Assembly: GCA_963576565.1 (NCBI GenBank)
Contig: OY755047.1
Coordinates: 3,027,501 to 3,091,500 of the forward strand
DNA length: 64,000 nt
Origin: Aspidapion aeneum
Lineage: Eukaryota > Arthropoda > Insecta > Coleoptera > Brentidae
Reading direction: 5' to 3'
Notes under the pieces: generated by a model
What the model saw: the letters and a program-made list of their open reading frames with translations, nothing else
Told to the model about the DNA's origin: nothing
Database searches by the model: none
Position numbers and translations under genes: made by a program
Shown here: positions 55,208 to 64,000 of the stretch, in pieces
Position numbering within the stretch: position 1 is the first letter of the stretch
How the letters are laid out: each line of letters begins with the position of its first letter

Positions 55208-55870
55208 AAGACATTTAAATTAAATTTATCAAAGAATCTGGGGGTGCTCTTGGATACTTCCCTTAGGTTCCAGCAATATGTTTCAAATCTCAGCCAAAGA
55301 TCATATTTATCACTTAAAACTCTATATGCAAATAAGCACATTTTAAATTTTAAAGTAAGAAAAAAGTTGTGCGAATATTATATTATGTCAACGATTTCTT
55401 ATTGTCTTACAGTTTTTTATCCTTCTTTAACAGCAGTAGACTGTCAACGTTTACAAAAGATACAAAACAACTGTTGCCGTTTTGTATGTGGTATTCGTAA
55501 GTATGATCATGTGTCAAAAAAAATTAACGAACTCTCTTGGCTGAGAATAAATAATTTATATATATATTTGTTACTGATATTTATATACAAACTATTAAAA
55601 ACATCAACACCGTCCTATTTAAGAGAAAAATTATCTTTTCGTAGCGATTTTCGAGGTTTTCCAATAAGATCTGATAAACTTATTTTACCCAGATATCGTT
55701 CTAGTATGTTTGAACGCAGTTTTTCTTATACCTGTGTTAAATATTATAATGAATTTCAAACTTACTTTGCCGCCTGCGGAAACGTTTTATCATTAAAGAA
55801 AAAACTTAAAATGGTTTTTATAGACAAGCAAAAACAAATATTATCGACGGATTGGAGAGTAGTTTATTAG
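55208..55870 (+). pseudogene. CR1-like reverse transcriptase C-terminal fragment
   Basis: The frame contains KNLGVLLDTSLRFQQYV, the post-catalytic block that opens the thumb region (LGV-x-LD-x-x-L), followed by LCEYYIMSTISYCLTVFYPS, LQKIQNNCCRFVCGIRKYDH and ELSWLRINNLYIY, and then SYLREKLSF and a terminal helix. It lacks the polymerase core and endonuclease but is otherwise free of stops over more than 200 codons, so insertion was not very old. CR1/L2-type clades share this layout; I cannot separate them. Confidence 0.75.
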
Positions 55871-56106
55871 GCTTCACAAATTTGTTCGTTTTTTTCTCCT
55901 TCATTGTTTCATTGTTTTATAGATATAAAATTAATCTGAGATTAGTATTTTAAAGTAGGTAAGATTTATTAATCTTAATAAGGGTTAATGTTGAGTAGCT
56001 GGACTGTCAGCTAGACTTCGCCCTTTGAAAAGTGCTTTTTTTTATTTACTAACTACTTATTAAATTTCCAGCAATATTGTACATGGCATTTTTTTCAATA
56101 AAGACA

Positions 56107-56285
<179 letters not shown>

Positions 56286-56348
56286 CACAGGTATTCCTGG
56301 AACTCCTGATGGTGACCGGGCGTGGTTGCCAAGGTCAACCACATGCAA

Positions 56349-59300
56349 TCAGGGAGACAAAACTCGCCGGACAATACTTGTTGTACCCAGTACCACCGCT
56401 TTCTGCATAGCAGTTATCAGTTGTTCGGATAGCCCCATGTCTTTAACATAAACTGGAAGTTTTTTGTGGACCAATCCGTTCGCCGTGATGATTATTGGCT
56501 TGATTTCGATCCGTTGAAGATTCCATACTCTTTTTATTTCCATTGCGAGTGCTTCATACTTTGTGACTTTTTCGGTGTGAGTTTTAGCCGCATTATCATC
56601 CAATGGTACGGCAAAATCAATTATTTGCGCTGCTCTATTAACTTTGTCATACACTATCATATCTGGCCGATTGTGCTCAATGGTCTGGTCGGTCATTACA
56701 CTCATGTCCCATAGTATCTTGAATTTCGCGTTTTCTTTCACAGCTGTTGGCGTGTATTTGTAGTCTCGTACTTTTTCCTTTAGGAGATTGTGTTTCAAAC
56801 AGACGGCTTGGTGCATTACCTTACCCATGTTATCATGCCTTGACAGGTATTGCTTCGGGGCTAACATTGAACACCCAGATATCAAATGTTGTATGCTCTC
56901 TTCCGATCGACAGCCCAACCTACATGTTGTGATCGGCACATTTTCTTTTAGTATATACTTTCTATAGTTGCGCGTTTTGACGACCTGATCTTGTATTGCC
57001 ATCATTGCTCCTTCTGTTTCCGGAAAAAGGTATCCTTGCTTGAGCTGTGTCAGTGAAAACTGTGTATGTATGCTTTCCTGTTCTAGGGCCGCAACAAATC
57101 TGCCATGTAGTGCCTTGTTTTTCCAGTGAGTTTTTAACTGTTGTTTTTTCTCTGTGTAGGTTGCCTCTAGATGCTGCGCAAGGTTTAGTGGAGTGAGGTT
57201 TTGGTCCAACTGTACCAATTTTTGTATGACATTTTCGGCATTATTTTGAAAATATCTAATCAGTTGTTCTTTTTGTTGCAGGTGCGCCAGTTCCAAACAG
57301 ATGAGCCCTCGTCCTCCCTCGCTTCTAGGTAAGTAAAGCCTCTCTACAGCAGATTTTGGATGGTGCATTTTCTTGTTGGTAAGAGTAGTTCTGACTTTTC
57401 TATCTATGTCTTGCAGTTCCGTCGTGCTCCATGATAGTGTTCCAAACGTAAAAGCAAGAGTGGGAATCGCCCATGTGTTTATCGCAGCAAAGCAGTTTTT
57501 TGAATTAAGGTATGTGTTGAGCACAATTTTTAGTCTGGTAAAGAACTCCTGTCTTACTTTGTCCTTATTTTGTTTTTGATTTATGTTGAGTGCTTGCTCA
57601 ATACCCAAGTATTTGTAGCTTCCCTCGATTCCTATGCCATCTATGGTTGTTCCGTCCATGAGCACCATGGTTTGAGGGTTTTTGATTTTACCTCTGACTA
57701 CATGGAGTATAGCACATTTGTCGGTACCAAGTTCCATACGAACCGCCCTACTAAATGCAGCAACAGTTTCTAGCTGACTCCTAAGTTGGTCTGCACCTTT
57801 CGAGTATACTTTAAGGTCGTCCATATAAAACTGATGACTGATTTTTGTGGTACTATCGACTTTATACCCATGAGGGGCGTCGTTAAGCATGTTACTTAGG
57901 GGGTTTAGCGCAAGGCAAAACCATAGGGGGCTTAAGCTGTCACCCTGGAATATACCCCGCTTAATGGGGAGTTCGGTCGTTTTGTACTCACTGCCTTTTG
58001 ATCTGACAATAAGAGTTGTGTGCCAACTATCCATGAGGTGCTTTAGGAGTTCAATGATCTGATGGTCGATCTTATAAATGGCCAGTATTTCGAGAAGCCA
58101 GGAATGTGGGACAGAGTCAAAAGCCTTGCGATAGTCGATCCACGCAACAGACAGGTTTCTGTTTTTTATCTTTGCTTGTCTGGTGATTAGGGTGTCAATC
58201 ACAAGATTCTCTTTGCATCCTCTCGCCCTGCGCCTACATCCGTTTTGTTCCCATGCCATAATATTCTGTCGGGTAACATGTGCTTCTATTGAATGAGCAA
58301 GAACAGATGTTAGTATTTTGTATGCTGTGGGTAGACACGTTATAGGCCGATAGTTTTTGGGATCTACAAGGTTTCCTTTTTTCGGTAACATAATGGTTAG
58401 GCCTTCGTTGAAGTAGGACGGTATTAGCCCCGGATTTTGTAATGCGTCGTTAAATTGGCTTGCAAGTATTCTGTGACAGCATGTGAATTGTTTCCACCAA
58501 AAATTGTGGATTCCATCCATACCAGGCGCTGTCCAGTTCTTTAGTCTGGTTATTGCTGCTGCTACGTTTTCCGTAATTATTTGCACTGGGTTCATGTTGT
58601 TTTTTGTGCACATTCTTTCATGTTCTTTCTGTATCCAGAACGCTTTGTCGTCATGCTGCACACTCTCGCTCCATATATTTGCCCAAAAATCATGCATTTT
58701 GGCTTGGTCTGGTCTCGTGTCATCATGCTTGGCTTCCTCCGAGCCCAACTGGCGATAAAAGTTTTTTTGGTTTGTTGCAAAAGTCATATTTTGCTTGTAC
58801 CGCAGCGTTCGCTTTTTATACCTTTTGAACCGGTTTGCTAGGGCTTTAATTTTTTGTTTTAATTCTTCCATTAGCTTTCCGAGTTCTTCTTTGTATCTTG
58901 GATCAGTCGGCTTTATTTTATTATTTTTCGCAAGGTCTTTAACTTTCCGTTTCAGCTTCCTAGAGGCAGGGTTGTTTGATTTCAAGAAGGCTTGAAGAAT
59001 TCCGATGTTCTTTCTAATTGCATTGATTTTGGTGTTGATTCTTTTTTCCCATGGTGGCTCGTTTCGAGTTTTTGGTTTCTCAGTTGATGGTCGGACATTG
59101 AGTAACTCACACACTGTGGCCGCTGCACAATACACCAGGTGGCATGTCTCTTCCAGATTTTCACTAAGATCCATTTGATTTTTGATACTTTGGTTGACTT
59201 TCCGACATATTTCTTTGGTTTTTCTTCCACTTTGCACTTTACTTATCTTGGGGCGATGGGCTATTGGAACAGCTTCATATTTCATATGAAGTGTCTTTAT

Positions 59301-59891
59301 AATATCGGTGATTTCTTCCGAGTTACTTAAAGCTATTGTTTGCCTACGTCTTGGTGATATGAAGGTTTGTCTTCTTCTCGCTGGTGTATGTTGGGCTAAT
59401 TCGACAATTTGTTGGTCTTCCGGCTGCGCTGCTACTGCCGTACTTATCTCTGTTTTGAGGTTTTCGATTTCGGCAGGTGTGAAGACACGTCTTCTTAGGA
59501 TTGATCTAACTTGATCGGCTAGTCTTTGTGCTAACAGCGGGCAGTTTGGTTGTAGTTGTCGCCATTGATCCTCCAGTATGGGGCGATATCCGATTAGTTC
59601 CGTCTCCAAATTGGTTGCACGGTAGTATGCTCTTAAAAGATCCATATTAAGTTGCCTGGTCCATCGCATACGTCTACCGCGTTGCGGCTCAGGTGCGGGA
59701 TCCTCCACTGGAGGTTCCAAGCGTTCTGGCCTGTTTCTGGGCGGTGCCGACCTTGTGGTTTCGTTTCGCAAAGGTGCGCCACTTGCTCCGCATCCTGTTG
59801 CTAGCTGCTGTACAGTCCCACCTCCTGATGCAGTAGCACCATCAGGGGCATCCGAGGCTTGACTTTGTATTTTGGGAACTTTTTGGTACAC
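56349..59891 (-). CDS. Dong/R4-like polyprotein: reverse transcriptase and restriction-like endonuclease
   Basis: A single 1180-codon ORF is intact. Residues about 75-145 form a basic, Myb-like or helical region (RRMRWTRQLNMDLLRAYY onward), probably nucleic-acid binding. The reverse transcriptase spans about 445-760: NYRPITCLPTAYKI (513-526), motif A WIDYRKAFDSVPH (584-596), motif B GIFQGDSLSPLWF (646-658) and the catalytic FYMDD (688-692). Then come a thumb region, a CCHC finger Cys990-x3-Cys994-x7-His1002-x4-Cys1007, and a restriction-like endonuclease with RPD (1075-1077) and Asp1092 in IIDFAVP. One ORF with a C-terminal endonuclease is the R2/R4 group layout; with the TAA target it points to Dong. 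The frame here begins at a GTG; no AUG occurs until residue 75, and the upstream in-frame stop is at 59934-59936. Confidence 0.9.
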   Translation of the reverse strand: MYQKVPKIQSQASDAPDGATASGGGTVQQLATGCGASGAPLRNETTRSAPPRNRPERLEPPVEDPAPEPQRGRRMRWTRQLNMDLLRAYYRATNLETELIGYRPILEDQWRQLQPNCPLLAQRLADQVRSILRRRVFTPAEIENLKTEISTAVAAQPEDQQIVELAQHTPARRRQTFISPRRRQTIALSNSEEITDIIKTLHMKYEAVPIAHRPKISKVQSGRKTKEICRKVNQSIKNQMDLSENLEETCHLVYCAAATVCELLNVRPSTEKPKTRNEPPWEKRINTKINAIRKNIGILQAFLKSNNPASRKLKRKVKDLAKNNKIKPTDPRYKEELGKLMEELKQKIKALANRFKRYKKRTLRYKQNMTFATNQKNFYRQLGSEEAKHDDTRPDQAKMHDFWANIWSESVQHDDKAFWIQKEHERMCTKNNMNPVQIITENVAAAITRLKNWTAPGMDGIHNFWWKQFTCCHRILASQFNDALQNPGLIPSYFNEGLTIMLPKKGNLVDPKNYRPITCLPTAYKILTSVLAHSIEAHVTRQNIMAWEQNGCRRRARGCKENLVIDTLITRQAKIKNRNLSVAWIDYRKAFDSVPHSWLLEILAIYKIDHQIIELLKHLMDSWHTTLIVRSKGSEYKTTELPIKRGIFQGDSLSPLWFCLALNPLSNMLNDAPHGYKVDSTTKISHQFYMDDLKVYSKGADQLRSQLETVAAFSRAVRMELGTDKCAILHVVRGKIKNPQTMVLMDGTTIDGIGIEGSYKYLGIEQALNINQKQNKDKVRQEFFTRLKIVLNTYLNSKNCFAAINTWAIPTLAFTFGTLSWSTTELQDIDRKVRTTLTNKKMHHPKSAVERLYLPRSEGGRGLICLELAHLQQKEQLIRYFQNNAENVIQKLVQLDQNLTPLNLAQHLEATYTEKKQQLKTHWKNKALHGRFVAALEQESIHTQFSLTQLKQGYLFPETEGAMMAIQDQVVKTRNYRKYILKENVPITTCRLGCRSEESIQHLISGCSMLAPKQYLSRHDNMGKVMHQAVCLKHNLLKEKVRDYKYTPTAVKENAKFKILWDMSVMTDQTIEHNRPDMIVYDKVNRAAQIIDFAVPLDDNAAKTHTEKVTKYEALAMEIKRVWNLQRIEIKPIIITANGLVHKKLPVYVKDMGLSEQLITAMQKAVVLGTTSIVRRVLSP

Positions 59892-60000
59892 TCTTTGCGG
59901 GGAGTCAGCCCAAGCAAAGAGGTTTTTCCTCTTTTAGGGGCCTTTTACGCCAGGCAGAGGTTACCGTAGGGGTACTCTACATCCCGCCCACCACACGGGG

Positions 60001-60001
<1 letters not shown>
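59892..60001 (-). promoter_or_regulatory. Structured 5' leader of the Dong-like element
   Basis: Two strong hairpins are visible on the minus strand: GTAGAGTACC-CCTAC-GGTA-AC-CTCTGC (about 59951-59977) and AAAGAGG-AAAAA-CCTCTTT (about 59915-59933), the latter overlapping the in-frame stop region. Several R2-group elements process their 5' end with an HDV-like ribozyme and initiate without a normal AUG. Such a role is possible here but unproven. Confidence 0.35.
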
Positions 60002-60003
<2 letters not shown>

Positions 60004-60089
<86 letters not shown>

Positions 60090-60105
60090 ATTATTATTAT
60101 TTATT
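60004..60105. repeat. (TTA)n microsatellite, 5' side of the Dong-like insertion
   Basis: About 33 TTA units with a single irregularity near 60087. It is the continuation of the tail at 56108-56250 and the target of the inserted element. Confidence 0.95.
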
Positions 60106-60477
60106 GACACATTTCCATTGAAAAGATTGTTTTTGCCTGTCTTCTTGTGTCATTTAATTTAGACTTTGATTACTATCCGTTTTTGTCTTGGTTATAACTG
60201 CGAAATAATTTAATATCAGTTTTGAGGTTTAAAAAAGCATTTTTGGGAAAAAGTTTTCGAATAAAACGTTTTAATTTTTCCGCGTAGAATTGAAATCTGC
60301 AATCAGAAATAGCATGTTCCATTTAAAAAAATTAACGTCGAGCGGAATTTTGACACTTCTTGTAAGGCTAGGACCTTAAAACCTACATTATCAGAAAGAG
60401 CACATCTCACTACCTTGATAGTGATTTAAAAATGTTTAAAAATAATTATCCCTTTTAAACTAATCGGCCTGTGCGGG

Positions 60478-61436
60478 TGGTCTGAAACACCCTGTAGATT
60501 CGTACGCACCTACCTAATGAAATAGTTAGGTACCTATATTAGTCCATTTAAAATCAAGGTAAAAGGTCCTGAAATTGCGAAACGGATGAGACCACTTGTC
60601 CCCTACGTATTTTGGGCCGCTGATCACGAAAATGAGGGTTAAAGCTACCGTCAGTGGTTGGAACACACTTAAAAATGCAAAAAACACCCCTAAATAGGGG
60701 TGTTTTTCGAATATTTTCGTTTTTTTGCCAATTAAGACATCTTATATGTTTTTTGGGGCGCTGATTACGAAAATGATGGTTACAACTTGCCCCAATGCTC
60801 GAACCATCCCCAAAATCGCACAAAACACCCCTAACAAGGGGTGTTTTTCGACTAAAAGGGTTTTTTTGCCAATTAAGACATCTTATATGTTTTTTGGGGC
60901 GCTGATTACGAAAATGATGGTTACAACTTGCCCCAATGCTCGAACCACCCCCAAAATCGCACAAAACACCCCTAACAAGAGGTGTTTTTCGACTAAAAGT
61001 ATTTTTTTGCCAATTAAGACATCTTATATGTTTTGAAAAAATTGTTAGGGGTGTTTTGTGCGATTTTGGGGGTGGTTCGAGCATTGGGGCAAGTTGTAAC
61101 CATCATTTTCGTAATCAGCGCCCCAAAAAACATATTAGATGTCTTAATTGGCAAAAAAACACTTTTAGTCGAAAAACATTCCCATTTGGTCTGAAACACC
61201 CTGTAGATTCGTACGCACCTACCTAATGAAATAGTTAGGTACCTATATTAGTCCATTTAAAATCAAGGTAAAAGGTCCTGAAATTGCGAAACGGATGAGA
61301 CCACTTGTCCCCTACGTATTTTGGGCCGCTGATCACGAAAATGAAGGTTAAAGCTACCGTCAGTGGTTGGAACACACTTAAAAATGCAAAAAACACCCCT
61401 AAATAGGGGTGTTTTTCGAATATTTTCGTTTTTTTT
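60478..61436. repeat. Direct duplication of about 240 bp, offset 709 bp
   Basis: 60478-60724 recurs at 61187-61436 almost without change. It covers the last bases of the CAGGGTGTTTCA element, its right flank ATTCGTACGCACCTACC, and the head of the foldback element. Because it includes the element's end, the duplication occurred after that insertion. Confidence 0.85.
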
Positions 61437-62215
61437 GCCAATTAAGACATCTTATATGTTTTTTGGGGCGCTGATTACGAAAATGATGGTTACAACTTGC
61501 CCCAATGCTCGAACCACCCCCAAAATCGCACAAAAAACCCCTAACAAGGGGTGTTTTTCGACTAAAAGTGTTTTTTTGCCAATTAAGACATCTTATATGT
61601 TTTTTGGGGCGCTGATTACGAAAATGATGGTTACGACTTGCCCCAATGCTCGAACCACCCCCAAAATCGCACAAAACACCCCTAACAAGGGGTATTTTTC
61701 GACTAAAAGTGTTTTTTTGCCAATTAAGACATCTTATATGTTTTGAAAAAAACACTTTTAGTCGAAAAACACCCATTGTTAGGGGTGTTTTGTGCGATTT
61801 TGGGGGTGGTTCGAGCATTGGGGTAAGTTGTAACCATCATTTTCGTAATCAGCGCCCCAAAAAACATATTGGATGTCTTAATTGGCAAAAAAACACTTTT
61901 AGTCGAAAAACTCCCCTATTTCGGGGTGTTTTTTCCCGAATTTTAGGGGTGGTTTCACCCTGTAATGCAAGTTTTCACCCTCATTTTCATAATCACTGCC
62001 CCCAAATACATATAGGATGACTAAATTTGCAAAATAACGAAAATATTCGAAAAACACCCCTATTTAGGGGTGTTTTTTGCATTTTTAAGGGTGTTCCAAC
62101 CACTGGCGGTAGCTTTAACCCTCATTTTCGTGATCAGCGGCCTAAAATACGTAGGGGACAAGTGGTCTCATCCGTTTCGCAATTTCAGGACCTTTTACCT
62201 TGATTTTAAATGGAC
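60543..62215. mobile_element. Foldback element with 141-bp internal repeats, partly duplicated
   Basis: The head GTCCATTTAAAATCAAGG (60543) is mirrored by CCTTGATTTTAAATGGAC ending about 62215, with TA at both outer edges. The inverted match extends about 180 bp, to the AACACCCCTAAATAGGGG hairpin. Next to the head lie 141-bp units starting GCCAATTAAGACATC at 60727, 60868 and 61009, and again at 61437, 61578 and 61719 after the duplication; inverted units follow at about 61036-61160 and 61745-61890. Each unit contains its own hairpin (AACACCCCTAACAAGGGGTG). Foldback/Galileo-like elements have such repeats in their long arms. All open frames here are repeat artefacts. Confidence 0.8.
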
Positions 62216-62219
62216 TATA

Positions 62220-62934
62220 TAATATAATAAGTTTTCTAGCAGAAAAATGGGTTAGGAGGAGTAAAATATAAAATTAATACCTAATAATGATAACTTAAAA
62301 AATTATAGCACGCCACGGGAGTGAGAGAGATAGCGCTAATTGAAGCCATGTCTTTTTGGCCTCATTTTTTTCTGACCGGACTAAAACAAAGGGACCCAAT
62401 TTTATCCGGAAAAATTAAAATTTAAATTATATTAATCAAAGTAGGTACAGCAATTTAAACACATGTATGTTACGGAAGAATAAAAAAAATAAAATCAATG
62501 AAAGATTTGTAGACAAAAATTTGCATAGCTTGATAAGCACATGAATTTAAATGTTAAGGAATACCAGAAAAATTGGGTCAAATTTTATAGTGCATCCATT
62601 CTTTTAAAAATGCAATAAAAATGTAAAAAAAGTCTTTCACCTTGGTGATGGTAACAAAGTAGTTTTTTGTGTTTTCGAGGATGGTAATAAAGTCTGATTC
62701 AAGCTCAAAAAGTACACTACCTGACCCTAGACCAATATCATGGACAGAACATCAGTTTTTACCAATATTAAATTCAAATTTGTTCTTATCTAGAGACCCT
62801 GTCCTATCTGTATGAAATAATTATTTTAAAGACATAGAGACGCGACAAACTTATCAAAGTCCAACTTTTTTAAGTCAAAATTAAGGGAGGGAAAATTGAT
62901 CCTCTATAGTCCAACATTGTTTAGCATCTATCTA
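62220..62934. other. No gene recognised
   Basis: AT-rich sequence without supported structure. Confidence 0.4.
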
Positions 62935-63450
62935 TCAATTTAGCCTTCTTCAATCCATCTTTGGAAATAGGCCTCCCCCAATATCTTCCACTCTTCTTTT
63001 TCTGTCACCGTGTTCATCCATCTTGTTCCCGCATGTTTCTTTAAATCGTTCGCTCATCTCATTTGGGGTCTTCCTCTACTTCTTTTATTTTCGCAAAGTG
63101 TCCAGTTTACAATAAATTTTTCCCATCGATCGTCTTTCTGTGTGATATTATGACCGGCAAATTTCCATTTTAATTTTGCTACTTCTCCTCTGACATCCCT
63201 TATTTTTGTTTTATTTCGTAACCATTAATTCCTTTTTCTATCTGTTAGCTTTACATGTAACATTTGTCTTTCCATTGATCTTTGGGCTTTTCTTACATTA
63301 TCCATGTTTGATTTTGTAAGTATCCAGGTCTGGAATCCATAGGTTCGGTACAGGAAGGATACATTGGTAATACACTTTCGTTTTGAGGTACTGAGGATAT
63401 TTTTTATAAGATGTAGCTTATTTTACCGAATGCTGCCCATACTCGTCTCT
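62935..63450 (-). pseudogene. RTE-type retrotransposon fragment, antisense copy 3
   Basis: Homologous to the copies at 36045 and 47557, encoding the same post-polymerase C-terminal region on the minus strand in broken frames. It is uninterrupted at both sites where the sister copies carry insertions (63105 and 63420), so it serves as the internal empty-site reference. Confidence 0.65.
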
Positions 63451-64000
63451 TAATTTTGGGCAAACCTACCGAAAAATGTGAGTTTAACTGACTTTGATGG
63501 GTTTGATGGTTTGCCACATCCCTCTTTCTTTAAAAGATGTCATAAATACAGGGTCCCTAACAAATTCTTCATCAAATTCAGATAAATTGGTTCTTATACA
63601 GGGTCTCTGAGGTCAAAATAAGTCGATTTAATGCAAATTACGTTAGTCCAAAATTGCTCCGTTTCAGAGATACAGGGCGGTGAATTTAAAAATTAAAAAT
63701 CGATTTTATTAAAATTTATGAACATTTCTCAACGCATTACTTTATAAATTGGTACTAGGGGGTTTTTTGGGATGCGAAACCTAAATATGGACACTTTTTT
63801 CAGTGTAGCCGTTAGACGGCGCTTCACAATGCTCATCCTATGGTTTAAAATGACCATAACTTTTTTCTCAGTGTATTTTTCAACTTTTTTTGTTGATAAA
63901 ATAATTTTCTGAAATTTTCTAAGCAAAAAAGGTACTTTTGATAAAATCGGCTAAGGTGAGCCGTTTTCGAGATATTTTCGTTTTTAGTGTCCGATGCCGC
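63451..64000. other. Possible start of another repeat, cut by the window end
   Basis: Contains ATACAGGGTCCCTAACAAAT and ATACAGGGTCTCTGAGGTC plus a later ATACAGGGCGGTGAATTT, resembling termini or internal words of CAGGGT-type TIR elements. The other end is outside the window. Confidence 0.3.

Noticed and set aside
60727..61860. Repeat protein (LNWQKNTFSRKTPLVRGVLC type) encoded on either strand
   Set aside because: Frames exist on both strands because 141 is a multiple of 3 and the repeat is mirrored; they follow the foldback units exactly.

Overview
The window reads as repeat-dense, AT-rich insect nuclear DNA. There are no operons and no tRNA or rRNA genes that I can see. Nearly all recognisable content is transposable elements (TEs) in many states of decay. 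Intron-style splice signals flank the only gene-like exons, and the TE mix (Jockey, RTE-like, CR1-like and Dong/R4-like non-LTR elements; hAT, P/THAP, pogo/Tigger and Mutator-like DNA elements; long foldback elements) is typical of arthropods. I cannot name the species.

Layout. 1-5.4 kb: tandem duplication, CAGA microsatellite, CG-rich hairpins, and a hAT/ZMYM1-like element (2377-3784, perfect 8-bp target duplication) interrupted by a Jockey 3' end. 5.4-9.7 kb: hAT miniature element, a 720-bp foldback, and a THAP-domain element. 10.4-17.1 kb: Jockey reverse transcriptase pseudogene, pogo/Tigger miniature elements (one split by an RTE-type fragment), and a GC-rich hAT-like element. 17.4-26.1 kb: retroelement fragments, a second THAP element, hAT miniatures, and a P-like transposase remnant. 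26.6-29.3 kb: a pogo copy, then a nearly perfect 8-bp satellite of about 950 bp. 29.9-32.7 kb: two more hAT/ZMYM1-like copies. 33-44 kb: miniature elements, foldbacks, retroelement tandem repeats, and an antisense RTE fragment split by a 1.78-kb long-TIR element. 44.9-46.5 kb: a strikingly palindromic Mutator-like element built from 16-bp arrays. 46.9-51.3 kb: miniature elements and AT-rich DNA. 51.3-54.4 kb: two minus-strand, phase-0 exons of what is probably the only host gene, a candidate four-helix class I cytokine (Unpaired/IL-6-like by helix pattern only). 55.1-60.5 kb: a three-layer nest in which a TIR element contains a CR1-like 3' fragment, and a nearly full-length Dong/R4-like retrotransposon with an intact 1180-codon ORF sits in that fragment's (TTA)n tail. 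60.5-62.2 kb: a foldback element with 141-bp repeats. 62.9-63.5 kb: another antisense RTE fragment.

Several insertions can be dated relative to one another because uninterrupted copies of the target repeat occur elsewhere in the same window. These internal empty-site comparisons confirm the target duplications of the Jockey end, the RTE fragment, the 36.2-kb long-TIR element, a hAT miniature and a pogo miniature. Apart from the Dong-like ORF, every TE protein seen is truncated, frameshifted or lacks a key residue. The autonomous partners of these elements must lie elsewhere in the genome.
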